Shown: piece after piece, positions 1 to 8,366 of the stretch
Position numbering within the stretch: position 1 is the first letter of the stretch
Layout: each line of letters opens with the position of its first letter
Source of the DNA: UBA3907 sp033810155
GTDB lineage: Bacteria > Bacillota > Sulfobacillia > Fermentithermobacillales > Fermentithermobacillaceae
Reading direction: 5' to 3'
DNA length: 23,066 nt
Assembly: GCA_033810155.1 (NCBI GenBank)
Contig: JAPXKJ010000021.1
Location: 1-23,066 of the forward strand
Notes under the pieces: generated by a model
The model's input: the letters and a program-made list of their open reading frames with translations, nothing else
Told to the model about the DNA's origin: nothing
Databases searched by the model: none
Position numbers and translations under genes: made by a program

Positions 1-58
1 ATATCACCCACCCAAAAACCCCCGGCTCCATGAGAGATCACTATGCCTATGACCTTTG

Positions 59-1348
59 TTATGCGCCAAATACGTTTCTAAGAGTCAAAGAATCACCTCT
101 GCCTCTGCCTAGCGAAACAATGCAGATATCGACGCCTATTTTTTCCGACACAAATCTCAAATAGTCTTGTACGTTCGGGTGCAGTTCCGAGAAACTGCGA
201 GTCTTGGGATCTATTTCAGGCCAGCCCGGGAACTCTTCGTAGAGAGGCTTACATCTGGCAAGTTCCTTTAAACTAGCTGGGAAGGTGTCTATTACCTGCC
301 CATCACATTCATATGCATATGCCACCTTGACATGATCGAGACCTGACAAAATATCTAGTCTGGTTAATGCAATCCCGGTAAATCCATTTATGACCGAAGC
401 GTACTTTAGCATAACCAGGTCGAGCCAACCAATCCTTCTTGGTCTACCGGTAGTCACACCATATTCATGACCGTTTTCCCTAATCCATTGCCCTGTCTTG
501 TCAAAAAGTTCTGTCGGAAACGGTCCATCGCCCACGCGCGACGTATAGGCCTTTACTACCCCTATTACCTCACTAATCTTCGTAGGGCCTACTCCGGAAC
601 CAATACACGAACCACCCGCTACTGGATGACTAGACGTTACGTAAGGGTACGTCCCATGGTCCAGATCAAGCAACGTGCCTTGTGCACCCTCGAAAAGCAC
701 CTTCTGACCGGCATCAACAGCGCTATTGATCAAAACTGCAGTATCTGTGATGTAAGGAGCTAGATACTCGCCTGCTTCTAGGTACGACTCTAGAATCGGA
801 GCCGCATCTAGCGTCTCCTTCCCATAGACGTATTTCAGCACCCTGTTCTTGTCGTTTAGGTTTGACTCCAACCGCTCCTTGAAAAGCTCGGGGTCTCTAA
901 GGTCGCCAACCCTGATTCCTACTCTTGCAGCTTTATCCATGTACGCAGGGCCCACACCTTTAAGTGTTGTGCCGATCTTACCCGCTCCCATGCTCTCTTC
1001 TTGAAGCGCATCTAGGATCTTATGGTATGGCATGATGAGATGTGCTCTATTGCTCACACGAAGCCCACGAGTATCCCTTCCCCTAGCGCGCATTGCTTCA
1101 AGTTCTTCTACCAATATCAGAGGGTCCACAACAACGCCGTTACCGATCACAGAGAATTTCTCCGGATACAAAATGCCGGAAGGAAGCAAGTGAAGCTGAA
1201 ACTCATCTCCGTCCACGACCACTGTGTGACCAGCATTAGGGCCTCCTTGATATCTAACTACGACGTCCGCTTCAAGAGCCAGGTAATCTGTCACTTTTCC
1301 CTTGCCTTCGTCTCCCCACTGGCTCCCGACCACAACTACTACTGGCAT
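59..1348 (-). CDS. purA: Adenylosuccinate synthetase PurA
   Basis: This enzyme joins IMP and aspartate, using GTP, to make adenylosuccinate, the first committed step from IMP to AMP; it is cytosolic. The 429-residue protein has the usual bacterial length. Seen in the sequence: the N-terminal P-loop-like GDEGKGK at residues 12-18, NAGHTV (about 38-43) after it, the GTTLKGVGPAY segment near 127-137 that binds IMP, and TTGRPRRIGWLD near 300. Its ATG at 1348 has no good ribosome binding site directly in front; the nearest strong one, AAGGAGGG at 1373-1380, is 24 bases away, with a small hairpin between (listed separately). The upstream C_GCAxxG_C_C gene ends 46 bases before it on the same strand, so co-transcription is likely. 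No clear terminator is visible in the 58 bases that remain downstream. Family assignment is essentially certain. Confidence 0.98.
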   Translation of the reverse strand: MPVVVVVGSQWGDEGKGKVTDYLALEADVVVRYQGGPNAGHTVVVDGDEFQLHLLPSGILYPEKFSVIGNGVVVDPLILVEELEAMRARGRDTRGLRVSNRAHLIMPYHKILDALQEESMGAGKIGTTLKGVGPAYMDKAARVGIRVGDLRDPELFKERLESNLNDKNRVLKYVYGKETLDAAPILESYLEAGEYLAPYITDTAVLINSAVDAGQKVLFEGAQGTLLDLDHGTYPYVTSSHPVAGGSCIGSGVGPTKISEVIGVVKAYTSRVGDGPFPTELFDKTGQWIRENGHEYGVTTGRPRRIGWLDLVMLKYASVINGFTGIALTRLDILSGLDHVKVAYAYECDGQVIDTFPASLKELARCKPLYEEFPGWPEIDPKTRSFSELHPNVQDYLRFVSEKIGVDICIVSLGRGRGDSLTLRNVFGA

Positions 1349-1354
1349 ATTCCC

Positions 1355-1380
1355 GGGTATATTACACCCGCTCCCTCCTT
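1355..1380 (-). promoter_or_regulatory. Distant Shine-Dalgarno and intervening hairpin of purA
   Basis: On the minus strand AAGGAGGG (1373-1380) is the only strong ribosome binding site upstream of purA, but it lies 24 bases from the ATG. The 15 bases GGGTGTAATATACCC (1355-1369) between them can fold as GGGT/ACCC around a seven-base loop, which would cut the effective distance to about 9 bases. The motif and distance are seen directly; the bridging role is inference. Confidence 0.4.
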
Positions 1381-1394
1381 GTGAATAAGCAATG

Positions 1395-1862
1395 TTAATG
1401 CTCTTGTCTGTCCGATTCTATGCTTCTTATTGCCGATTCAACAGCAACCCTAATGGCCATGTTACACCGCGTTTTCTTCAGATTACTTTTCGCGTACCGC
1501 TCCGGACCGTCCTCCGAACCAAGGGTAAATCCCAATATATCATGGCATGTAAGAGCACCCATCTTGTCGATGAACTCTCTTACGATCTCCTGACCCATAG
1601 CATTGCATTTAGCCTTGCTCTCTTCTTCTTCAGGTTGAGTTCTTCCTATGTACATGCCTAGACCGGAGATGGCTCCGGAAAGAGCTCCACATACAGAACC
1701 TGTCCGGGCTACCCCGCCACCAAAACCAGTCATACAAGAAACCGGCATTTCAAGCCCGAGATATCTACAAACCCCATAAAAAGCCGACTCGGCACAATTG
1801 TATCCTTCTGAATGCTTGACAGAGACTTCATCCAAGAACTGAGTTATTAGGTCTGTGTCCAA
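1395..1862 (-). CDS. C_GCAxxG_C_C family putative redox protein
   Basis: A 155-residue soluble protein with seven cysteines (23, 32, 43, 58, 86, 106, 133). The run GSVCGALSGAISGLG (about 56-69) after a glycine-rich GFGGGVAR segment and the spaced later cysteines fit the C_GCAxxG_C_C family, which is described as putatively redox-active and is frequent in anaerobes; its substrate is not established. The start is a TTG at 1862, chosen because GGGAGG (1871-1876 on the complementary strand) sits 8 bases upstream. There is no signal peptide or membrane segment. It lies 46 bases ahead of purA on the same strand and diverges from the histidine phosphatase gene. I am confident of the family, not of any reaction; a metal- or disulfide-based electron-transfer role is only a guess from the cysteines. 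Confidence 0.85.
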   Translation of the reverse strand: MDTDLITQFLDEVSVKHSEGYNCAESAFYGVCRYLGLEMPVSCMTGFGGGVARTGSVCGALSGAISGLGMYIGRTQPEEEESKAKCNAMGQEIVREFIDKMGALTCHDILGFTLGSEDGPERYAKSNLKKTRCNMAIRVAVESAIRSIESDRQEH

Positions 1863-1902
1863 CTTTTCCGCCTCCCAATTAGCAATTCTAACCTATAACG
1901 CG

Positions 1903-1926
1903 AAAGGTTTCACCTTTTTGTAAAGG
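1903..1926. promoter_or_regulatory. AAAGGT inverted-repeat cluster between divergent genes
   Basis: The divergent gap 1863-2016 contains the perfect inverted repeat AAAGGT-TTC-ACCTTT (1903-1917), followed by a third copy AAAGG at 1922-1926. Its place between two divergently read genes suggests an operator, but a short weak hairpin with a T run (as in a minor terminator) is an alternative. No promoter close to consensus stands out on either strand in this gap. Confidence 0.3.
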
Positions 1927-2016
1927 CTTGCCCTACGTCGGGACCCCATAGATCAACTACTGCAAAACTAATATACTTTGATTAGGTAAGCGTGAAAAAT
2001 AGAGGTGGTGGCAAAC

Positions 2017-2679
2017 ATGGCAACATACTACATAGTAAGGCATGGCCAAACTCTCGCAAACAAGGAAGGGATACTCCAAGGACATCTCGACGTACCCCTT
2101 TCTGAGCATGGCAAAAAACAGGCTGAACTAGTCGGAAAAGCACTCTCAACAGCTGATATTGATGCTGTCTATTCCAGCGATCTGGAACGGGCTCGCGCAA
2201 CGGCTGAGGCTATAGGAAAATACCACAACCTTGAACCAATCCTTGACCCGCGCTTAAGGGAAATCCATTGCGGTAGCTTACAGGGAAGGACGATGGAGGA
2301 TAGTAGGAAACTCTTTCCCGAGTTCTTCACGGCATTCCGAAAAGATCCTATAAACACAGCACGACCCGGGGGCGGTGAGTCATTTGCTGATCTGTACCAT
2401 CGCTCGGTGAGCTTCTTCGAAGAGATCTTGCACAGACATCCCGATTCCGACGTAGTTATCGTGACACACGGCGGGGTCATAAGATGTCTTTTGGCTTATG
2501 CGAATGGGATAGAACCAGACCCAAGCTCCCCTACCCCTGCCAATGCGTCGATTAGCATTATATCCAAGGAAAACGGCAAGCTGCAGGTAAAGCAAGTAAG
2601 CGACACTACTCATCTTGCCGACTTAGAAGAGAACGTCCAGAGTTCCAACAACGCTGACACTTACAGGTGGCTGAATTAG
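2017..2679 (+). CDS. Histidine phosphatase family protein (PGM/CobC-like)
   Basis: A 220-residue phosphatase of the phosphoglycerate mutase-like superfamily, which transfers phosphate through a catalytic histidine. Visible motifs: RHGQT at residues 8-12 containing the nucleophile His9, the SDLERARATAEAI segment that forms the phosphate pocket, EIHCGSLQG with the acidic residue, and THGGVIR carrying the second catalytic histidine. The ATG at 2017 is preferred over an in-frame GTG at 2005 because AGAGGTGG (2001-2008) then lies 8 bases upstream, whereas the GTG sits inside that ribosome binding site. Family members include cofactor-independent sugar-phosphate phosphatases and alpha-ribazole phosphatase (CobC); no cobalamin gene is nearby, so the substrate cannot be named. 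It is monocistronic and ends at the strong terminator at 2680-2723. Confidence 0.92.
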   Translation: MATYYIVRHGQTLANKEGILQGHLDVPLSEHGKKQAELVGKALSTADIDAVYSSDLERARATAEAIGKYHNLEPILDPRLREIHCGSLQGRTMEDSRKLFPEFFTAFRKDPINTARPGGGESFADLYHRSVSFFEEILHRHPDSDVVIVTHGGVIRCLLAYANGIEPDPSSPTPANASISIISKENGKLQVKQVSDTTHLADLEENVQSSNNADTYRWLN

Positions 2680-2723
2680 AATATTAAAAGAGGCCGTCGC
2701 ATAAGACGGCCTCTTTTAATATT
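2680..2723. terminator. Bidirectional intrinsic terminator, perfect 19-bp stem
   Basis: Arms 2680-2698 and 2705-2723 are perfectly complementary over 19 bp around a six-base loop (GCATAA). The core is AGAGGCCGTC/GACGGCCTCT, flanked by AAAA on one side and TTTT on the other, so it reads as an intrinsic terminator on both strands. It lies between the convergent phosphatase (+) and amidohydrolase (-) genes and can serve both. Confidence 0.95.
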
Positions 2724-2746
2724 GAATGTCTGCCCCAATACTAAAC

Positions 2747-3922
2747 CTAGCAGGCTTTTCTCTCGTACACCAGTTCCCCTTCAATGAACACTTTCTCGGC
2801 AACTGATAGAGTGTTAAACGGATGCCCGTTCCAAATAACAACGTCGGCATCCTTGCCCACTTCAATACTGCCAACCCTATCTGCAATTCCCAATATCTCT
2901 GCCGGAATTATGGTAATTGCCTTGATGGCCAGATCTTCTGGCATCCCTTCGCGAACTGCAATGCCTGTATGGCATGCAAGCCAGCGAGTATTTGAGGTTG
3001 TGTCACACTGAATAGCAACGGTCACACCGGCCTTGGCCAAGATACCTGGGTTAGCTAGGGATACGTCTAGAAGCTCCATCTTCGAGCGGCTCATCAACAA
3101 AGGACCTACCGTAGCCCTTACCTTCTTCGCAGCCAGAATATCGGCGATCTTGTACCCCTCGGTACAGTGTTCGATAATATAGTCGAGGTTGAATTCTTCT
3201 GCAATGCGTATGGCTGTCATTATGTCGTCTGCTCTATGAGCATGTATTCTGGCCTTTATCTCGCGTCTTAGCACCCTTCCTAGCGCTTCCATCTTGAGAT
3301 CTCTCTCGGGAGGCGCACCATTCTCATCAGTCTTCTCTTTGGCCTTTTCCATTTTAGTCATATAGTTTTGCGCCTTCACCAGTGCCTCGCGCAAGACTGC
3401 TGCGTTGCCCATACGGGTGTGTGGTGCTCGTTTCTGCCCCTCTCCGTAGACACGCTTCGGGTTCTCACCCAAGGCCATTTTCATCGCTTCAGTTCCCGGG
3501 ATGACCATTTCATCAACTGTCCTGCCCCTAAGTTTCATTGCAAACCCGGTACCTCCAATAAGGTTTGCACTGCCGGGTCCCGTATACACGGTGGTAACTC
3601 CACCGGTAACAACGTCACGGATGGCGGGATCTCTAGGGTTCAACGCGTCGATGCCTCTAAGTTGCGGGGTTATTGGATCAGTCACTTCGTTACCGTCAGC
3701 ATTTGCCCAGACAGAAGGCTCTCCAAACACCGCGAGATGGCTGTGTGAATCGATTAGCCCTGGAGTAATCAGTTTTCCCTTAGCATCCAAGACTTCTGCA
3801 CCTTCAGGAATCGGAACATCTCGTCCTACGGCTTTTATCTTGCCTCCCTCGATTAGAACTACACCTTCATCAATAGTTCCCTTTGTAATTGTCATCACTT
3901 TCCCATTTGTGATTGCTAGCAT
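2747..3922 (-). CDS. Metal-dependent amidohydrolase
   Basis: A 391-residue member of the amidohydrolase superfamily (imidazolonepropionase/prolidase-like branch), a TIM-barrel hydrolase with a small beta-sandwich made from both ends of the chain. Seen here: PGLIDSHSHL with the metal pair HSH at residues 60-62, IHAHRADD and IIEHCTEGY supplying the later histidines, QCDTTSN with the probable catalytic aspartate, and the usual ending VGSIEVGKDADVVIW. The start is ATG at 3922: AGGAGGG (3934-3940) is then 11 bases away, while an in-frame TTG at 3931 would be only 2 bases from it. It follows the M14 gene after 69 bases on the same strand and ends 24 bases before the terminator. Substrate unknown; cyclic amides, dipeptides or N-acyl compounds are possible, and the peptidase neighbour favours peptide-derived ones. 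Confidence 0.9.
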   Translation of the reverse strand: MLAITNGKVMTITKGTIDEGVVLIEGGKIKAVGRDVPIPEGAEVLDAKGKLITPGLIDSHSHLAVFGEPSVWANADGNEVTDPITPQLRGIDALNPRDPAIRDVVTGGVTTVYTGPGSANLIGGTGFAMKLRGRTVDEMVIPGTEAMKMALGENPKRVYGEGQKRAPHTRMGNAAVLREALVKAQNYMTKMEKAKEKTDENGAPPERDLKMEALGRVLRREIKARIHAHRADDIMTAIRIAEEFNLDYIIEHCTEGYKIADILAAKKVRATVGPLLMSRSKMELLDVSLANPGILAKAGVTVAIQCDTTSNTRWLACHTGIAVREGMPEDLAIKAITIIPAEILGIADRVGSIEVGKDADVVIWNGHPFNTLSVAEKVFIEGELVYERKAC

Positions 3923-3991
3923 AACGTCCAATGCCCTCCTTTTATTTTAAAAACTCACAACAGACTGAACCTATCTCAGCACCACTTGTCT

Positions 3992-6574
3992 CTAGGCGAA
4001 CAAGCAGTTAAACAGGAGTTTGAAGGTGCCATGGGTCTGAGCCCTGAAAAGAGGCCTAAACCCAAAAAGAACTACTTCACCATCTCCACATTTGGCCGTC
4101 ATAACGCACGGTTTGCCTGAAATGATCTCTTCGCCTATAAGCCATCCGCTTTGCAGAAGATCTTTCTTTGGATACTGACACACCACACAGTACCTATCCG
4201 ATGCAAAGGTGTCCCTTACCTCAAACGCTTGACCTCCCCAGACAAGAGCGTAGCAGTTATGAGGCATTCCGTACCCAACCTTATTGTTTTCATCCACCTC
4301 GACGTGCAAAGTAGACCCATGGCAGTAATAGTCCTTGAAGGTAAGGTTCTCAAGCACATTGGCGATTTTGAGCTCGCACGTGTCTATTGCGAATTTGCAT
4401 GATGAGTCGAAAGCCACCAAACGCCCGCCCTTGGTCACGAAATCCTTTAAAGCGCGAGCCCCTTCCTTACCAATACCGCTGCGGTATTCCGGGGGCATCG
4501 GCGGCATAGGATACGGCGTCTTCTTGGTTTCTACGGAATCCGGTCCCAATATCATCTCGGGTCTATCAGATGGGAGAATTATCACGTCCACCTTGTCATT
4601 GAGATTACCTTCTCTAAAATCTGCATCCGTCAAGGTCACGTATGGGAACCCGAACTTTTCCAAAACCAGCCTACTCCAGCCTTCGTCTGCATTTCCTCCC
4701 CAATACCTCTGATACATGCCTACCCTCTGCTTTTGCACCTTGTGCCGAGGAACGTCAATTTGTACCTTAGCTGGGTATATTGGAACACCCCGCTCATGGC
4801 ATAAAACTTTGAGCCTCTCCACCGCATCGCCCTGGTCCTCCACATAGAAAGCTCCTGCGGGCATATACGGGCAATTGGGGTAGTCTCCTTCGCAGATAGG
4901 TGCATCGAACCTGAACACAGCATGACCTTCCTGAACAAGCCCTGAAACGACTGCGAAAGTATCATTTAGTCTTGGATCTAGCACATATCCTTCCACTTGA
5001 TAGTAAATGCACTTGAGAGTCTCTTCTGCTTCACAGACCCTTATGTCCGTATCAGCTACTATCTCAAGGTCGCCTGGTATTTCGGTATCTACTGGCTCCA
5101 CTGAAACACCCATGAATTCTCCTATAGTGTCTGTAGCTGTATCGTACATAATAGGTGAACCGTCAGGATTCCGCGTCCAGTAATTGTCAGGGTAAAATGT
5201 TCTCCCTAAGAGATTTCGGATAACGCCCATCTTCGGTTGAGCTAGAGAGATCACGAAAGAACCGACTGGGTATACTTTGCCGTCGGCCACAAAACTCTCT
5301 TTTGAACGCTTAACTTCAATTCCTTGGCGCAGAAGAATCTCTACGAGTTTCAACGCAGTAAGTGGGTCGTGCTGTTCCATGGATATGACATAGTTTTTGG
5401 GGGAACCTTTCGCACCTCTTTCGGTCTGCCGTGAACCTTTAAGGTAAGCGTTCCACAGTATCCTTTCCCTGAATTCCGCACAAATCTCCAGAAGGGCCCA
5501 TGCAGCGATTTTCTGTTGCTCAACTATGTCACGCAATCTCCACCAACCACCTGGCCACGGGTTTGGGAAATTGGTCTGCGCCTCGTACTTGGGCATAGTC
5601 TTCGGACAAGCTCCTTCAAGCTGATGCGGATGAATATACATTGGAGTAGCCAGCTTCGCCGAAGCGGATTCAGTTAGCATCCCTGCAATGTTATGGTGAG
5701 TTGCAATCCAATGGAAACCAAAATGCCCCCACCCAGGGAATTGCGCATCATTCAATATGCCTGTTTTCCCTTCCTGTTCTAGGGCGTACGCCATGTGTGC
5801 CCCATACCAAGAATCCTCACGCCATACCAACGGATCTGCATATGGCCTAATGGAATTGCAGTAAGGAGCCAGATACAGACGTGCCCCTGTGCTGCCCATG
5901 TGGTGATGGTCCTGGTAAGCCTGAGGATGCCACTCTGAAAACAAGATCCCGCCCACGTACCGCGATTCTATTAAGTTCATAGCGAAAGCATCTCTGTTGT
6001 TATCATGGCCAGCATACTTGTGATACAGATAAGGAAGCATGGTACCTTCGTATTCTGTTCCAAGATATTTCTTGTACCAATCTGTAACCATTATCTGACC
6101 GTCGGGGTTGAAACAGGGCACCATCAGAAAGATCACATTATCCAGTATTTTTCTGGTTGACTCAGAATCATCCGATAAAAGGTCGTACGCTAATTCAGGA
6201 GCCATCTGAGTTCCACCTATCTCACTTGCGTGAAGGCTCATCGTTTGGCACACGACTACTTTACCCTCATCTACCAGATCCTTGATGGTTTCCGGTTCTA
6301 AGCCTCTAGGATCCGATATTTTGGCATTGATATCTTTATAGTAATCGAGGCGCCCAAGATTGTCCGGAGACGAAATGATGGCCAACAAAAAGTCATTGCC
6401 TTCGGTGGTCCTTCCCATGTTTATGACTTTGACCCTGTCAGATTCCGATTCGATTTTGTAGAAATAGCGAACGATGTCATCCCAACGAGCCATCTTGCGG
6501 TCGCTACCGAGTCTAAACCCAAAAAACTCTTCCGGAGAAGTCACGTTGCCTATCTGCCGAACCTCTTTTCCCAT
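3992..6574 (-). CDS. M14 family zinc carboxypeptidase-like protein with C-terminal GATase1-like region
   Basis: An 860-residue protein whose first 380 residues carry the M14 zinc peptidase signature: H115-A-S-E118 as the HxxE zinc ligands, NPDG at 156-159, NNRD at 192-195, His216 in EWHPQ as third ligand, and LTES with Glu302 as the probable catalytic base. The remainder holds a mixed alpha/beta region; the final third (VIILPSDRP, FVTKGGRLVAFD, VVLFGFRPLFRAQTHGTFK) looks like a class-I glutamine-amidotransferase-like fold, known as an appendage in long M14 homologues. I see no signal peptide, so an intracellular role is likely. The ATG at 6574 has only a weak AGG upstream. It is followed by the amidohydrolase and preceded, 43 bases away, by a small gene on the same strand. 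Exact peptide preference cannot be read from the sequence. Confidence 0.9.
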   Translation of the reverse strand: MGKEVRQIGNVTSPEEFFGFRLGSDRKMARWDDIVRYFYKIESESDRVKVINMGRTTEGNDFLLAIISSPDNLGRLDYYKDINAKISDPRGLEPETIKDLVDEGKVVVCQTMSLHASEIGGTQMAPELAYDLLSDDSESTRKILDNVIFLMVPCFNPDGQIMVTDWYKKYLGTEYEGTMLPYLYHKYAGHDNNRDAFAMNLIESRYVGGILFSEWHPQAYQDHHHMGSTGARLYLAPYCNSIRPYADPLVWREDSWYGAHMAYALEQEGKTGILNDAQFPGWGHFGFHWIATHHNIAGMLTESASAKLATPMYIHPHQLEGACPKTMPKYEAQTNFPNPWPGGWWRLRDIVEQQKIAAWALLEICAEFRERILWNAYLKGSRQTERGAKGSPKNYVISMEQHDPLTALKLVEILLRQGIEVKRSKESFVADGKVYPVGSFVISLAQPKMGVIRNLLGRTFYPDNYWTRNPDGSPIMYDTATDTIGEFMGVSVEPVDTEIPGDLEIVADTDIRVCEAEETLKCIYYQVEGYVLDPRLNDTFAVVSGLVQEGHAVFRFDAPICEGDYPNCPYMPAGAFYVEDQGDAVERLKVLCHERGVPIYPAKVQIDVPRHKVQKQRVGMYQRYWGGNADEGWSRLVLEKFGFPYVTLTDADFREGNLNDKVDVIILPSDRPEMILGPDSVETKKTPYPMPPMPPEYRSGIGKEGARALKDFVTKGGRLVAFDSSCKFAIDTCELKIANVLENLTFKDYYCHGSTLHVEVDENNKVGYGMPHNCYALVWGGQAFEVRDTFASDRYCVVCQYPKKDLLQSGWLIGEEIISGKPCVMTAKCGDGEVVLFGFRPLFRAQTHGTFKLLFNCLFA

Positions 6575-6617
6575 GTTCTGCCTGGTTCCCTACTTGCAGG
6601 ACGTTCTGCACTAAGGA

Positions 6618-6875
6618 CTACCAGGAATCAGCTCCCTTCAGATAAGATTTGTGGAGAATTTCTAAAACACCCGGGCCTACTAGACGGAATTCGATACGAG
6701 TGTCGAAATTTCCTTTACGTTCAGTCCACAAATCTTTCTCGTCGACACAAAAGATCTGTCCGGAACGATACACATCATTTGGTTTCAAAATTTGCCCTCT
6801 AAGCCACCTTTGTAATATGATACTTCTGATTTCTATTTTGTGTTCCGTAATAGTTTTGTCGACAACGCAATCCAT
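6618..6875 (-). CDS. Small hypothetical protein, 85 aa
   Basis: I do not recognise this protein. It is hydrophilic, with no cysteine cluster, signal peptide or membrane segment; the second half (CVDEKDLWTERKG, then TRIEFRLVGPGVLEILHKSY) has the alternating pattern of a small beta/alpha fold and ordinary codon use, which makes it look coding. The ATG at 6875 directly follows an in-frame TAG, so it cannot start further upstream. The ribosome binding site is weak (GGGA about 10 bases upstream). A possible promoter on the same strand has a TATACT -10 box at 6903-6908. It ends 43 bases before the M14 gene and may be its leader cistron. The opposite-strand reading frame here looks like a shadow. 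It could still be untranslated sequence. Confidence 0.45.
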   Translation of the reverse strand: MDCVVDKTITEHKIEIRSIILQRWLRGQILKPNDVYRSGQIFCVDEKDLWTERKGNFDTRIEFRLVGPGVLEILHKSYLKGADSW

Positions 6876-6932
6876 CTATTCGGATCCCAGCACTCAAAAC
6901 AAAGTATAGAAATAATAGACAAGGTGACATAA

Positions 6933-8354
6933 TTGAGAGACCGGAAAAGGGCAACTACTGATAATAACGGGCGCTCTTTGCGCCAAAGAGCAAGAGAATT
7001 GCCTCGCTATCTCGATTTAGAAAATCACACAATCGAACAGAATATCTGGATTCTAGCATTGCCTCTTATCGCCGAACGTTTGCTGCAATCGGTTGTAGAC
7101 GCCGCCGATATGATCATGGTAGGGCGAGTCGGTGCTGCTTCCGTTGCCGCCGTCGGGCTCTCCAATCAGATCACTTTTATCGCCACGAGTTTCTACGATG
7201 CGATCCGAGTCGGAACTACAACCGTAGTTGCCCGCCGGATAGGCGCACAGGAATACGACAAGGCCCAGGCTACCTTAAGACAATCGCTTATACTGGCCCT
7301 TTTGCTCGGGTTAGTAGCTTTCGTGCTAATTTCTGGTTTCGCCGGTCCTAGCCTCGAATTGCTGGGAGCCGAAAGAGACGTCATAGAGCAAGGCGTCCCC
7401 TACTCATACTGGAAGGGCTTGTCTTTGCTTTTTGAATTCATTACCATGACTTTTACTGCCGCTTTAAGGGGATATGGCAACACCCGCCTTCCCATGTACG
7501 TCGGTATGCTTGTCAATGGTACAAACCTATTGGGCAACTATGCCTTGATATCCGGACAGTGGGGGTTCCCTGCCCTTGGAACAGAAGGCGCCGGGATTGC
7601 CACCGCGTTTGCGCGTTTCTTAGGGATGGTTTTCATAATCTTCCTTACTGTGACACAAGAAAGCCCTATAAGGTCCTTTTACAGAGGCTCATTCCGCCCG
7701 GACAAATCAGTCGTAACTCCAGTACTTTCTATCGGGTTACCCGCGTCAGGCGAGAGACTTATACTTAGAGTAGCACAATTATTCTACGTAAGGGCAATTG
7801 CGGGTCTTGGCACTAATGCTTACGCAGCACACCAAATAGCGCTACGTATAGAGTCTATGTCCCTTGTTATTGGCTTTAGTTTCGGCGCAGCAACTACCAC
7901 ATTGGTTAGTCAATACCTTGGTTTTGGCGATCCTAAGAAAGCTGAAGAAGTAGTCTTCAAGTGTGAGAAACTTGCAGCAATAGCAATGGGATGCGCAGGA
8001 GTAGTTCTCTTTGTAGCAGCACCTAACATAGTGCGTCTTTTCATACCGGATAACCCAGAGGTCACAGAACTAGGCACCATAGTCCTGAGAATTGTCGCAG
8101 TTGCTCAACCGATAGCAGGTCTAAACCATGTCTTATCCGGAGGGCTGCGCGGAGCAGGTGACACAGCCTGGGTTATGTACATAACCGGCGGTAGTGCCTG
8201 GCTGGTCAGGCTCGTGCTTACTTATGTACTGGTAAACAATCTGGGCCTTCATCTGCCTGGCGCATGGTATGCAATGGTGGCAGACCTAACCGTTAGGTCG
8301 ATCCTATTCAGCAGGCGCTTCAAAAGTGAACATTGGAAGGATATTCAAGTATAG
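6933..8354 (+). CDS. MATE family multidrug/Na+ exporter
   Basis: A 473-residue polytopic membrane protein of the MATE family (MOP superfamily), cation-coupled exporters of drugs and metabolites. About 12 membrane segments in two similar halves are visible after a charged 35-residue N-terminus: IWILALPLIAERLLQSVVDAAD opens the first half in the usual way, with DMIMVGRVG and ARRIGAQEYDKA following, and VLSIGLPASGERLILRV opens the second. The start is a TTG at 6933 with AAGGTGA (6921-6927) five bases upstream; no ATG fits as well. It diverges from the small-gene/M14 unit and converges on pncA with only 12 bases between stops. Substrate is unknown; no local regulator is attached, as the MarR gene at 9130 is separated by pncA. 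Confidence 0.93.
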   Translation: MRDRKRATTDNNGRSLRQRARELPRYLDLENHTIEQNIWILALPLIAERLLQSVVDAADMIMVGRVGAASVAAVGLSNQITFIATSFYDAIRVGTTTVVARRIGAQEYDKAQATLRQSLILALLLGLVAFVLISGFAGPSLELLGAERDVIEQGVPYSYWKGLSLLFEFITMTFTAALRGYGNTRLPMYVGMLVNGTNLLGNYALISGQWGFPALGTEGAGIATAFARFLGMVFIIFLTVTQESPIRSFYRGSFRPDKSVVTPVLSIGLPASGERLILRVAQLFYVRAIAGLGTNAYAAHQIALRIESMSLVIGFSFGAATTTLVSQYLGFGDPKKAEEVVFKCEKLAAIAMGCAGVVLFVAAPNIVRLFIPDNPEVTELGTIVLRIVAVAQPIAGLNHVLSGGLRGAGDTAWVMYITGGSAWLVRLVLTYVLVNNLGLHLPGAWYAMVADLTVRSILFSRRFKSEHWKDIQV

Positions 8355-8366
8355 GTGCTAAGTCTG

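Noticed and set aside
1..58. GC-rich start of the window as a possible tRNA or purA terminator
   Set aside because: No cloverleaf or stable stem with a T run can be drawn from the 58 bases available.
2005..2016. GTG start at 2005 for the histidine phosphatase
   Set aside because: It lies within the AGAGGTGG ribosome binding site that correctly serves the ATG at 2017.
6700..6862. Three TGTCGA motifs that could be read as Spo0A boxes upstream of the MATE gene
   Set aside because: They are not phased, only one is a full heptamer, and they fall within codons (GTC GAC, TTC GAC) of the probable small minus-strand gene.
6649..6909. Plus-strand open stretch of 86 codons upstream of the MATE gene
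   Set aside because: No ribosome binding site and no coding-like composition; it overlaps the more plausible minus-strand 85-residue gene and looks like its shadow.
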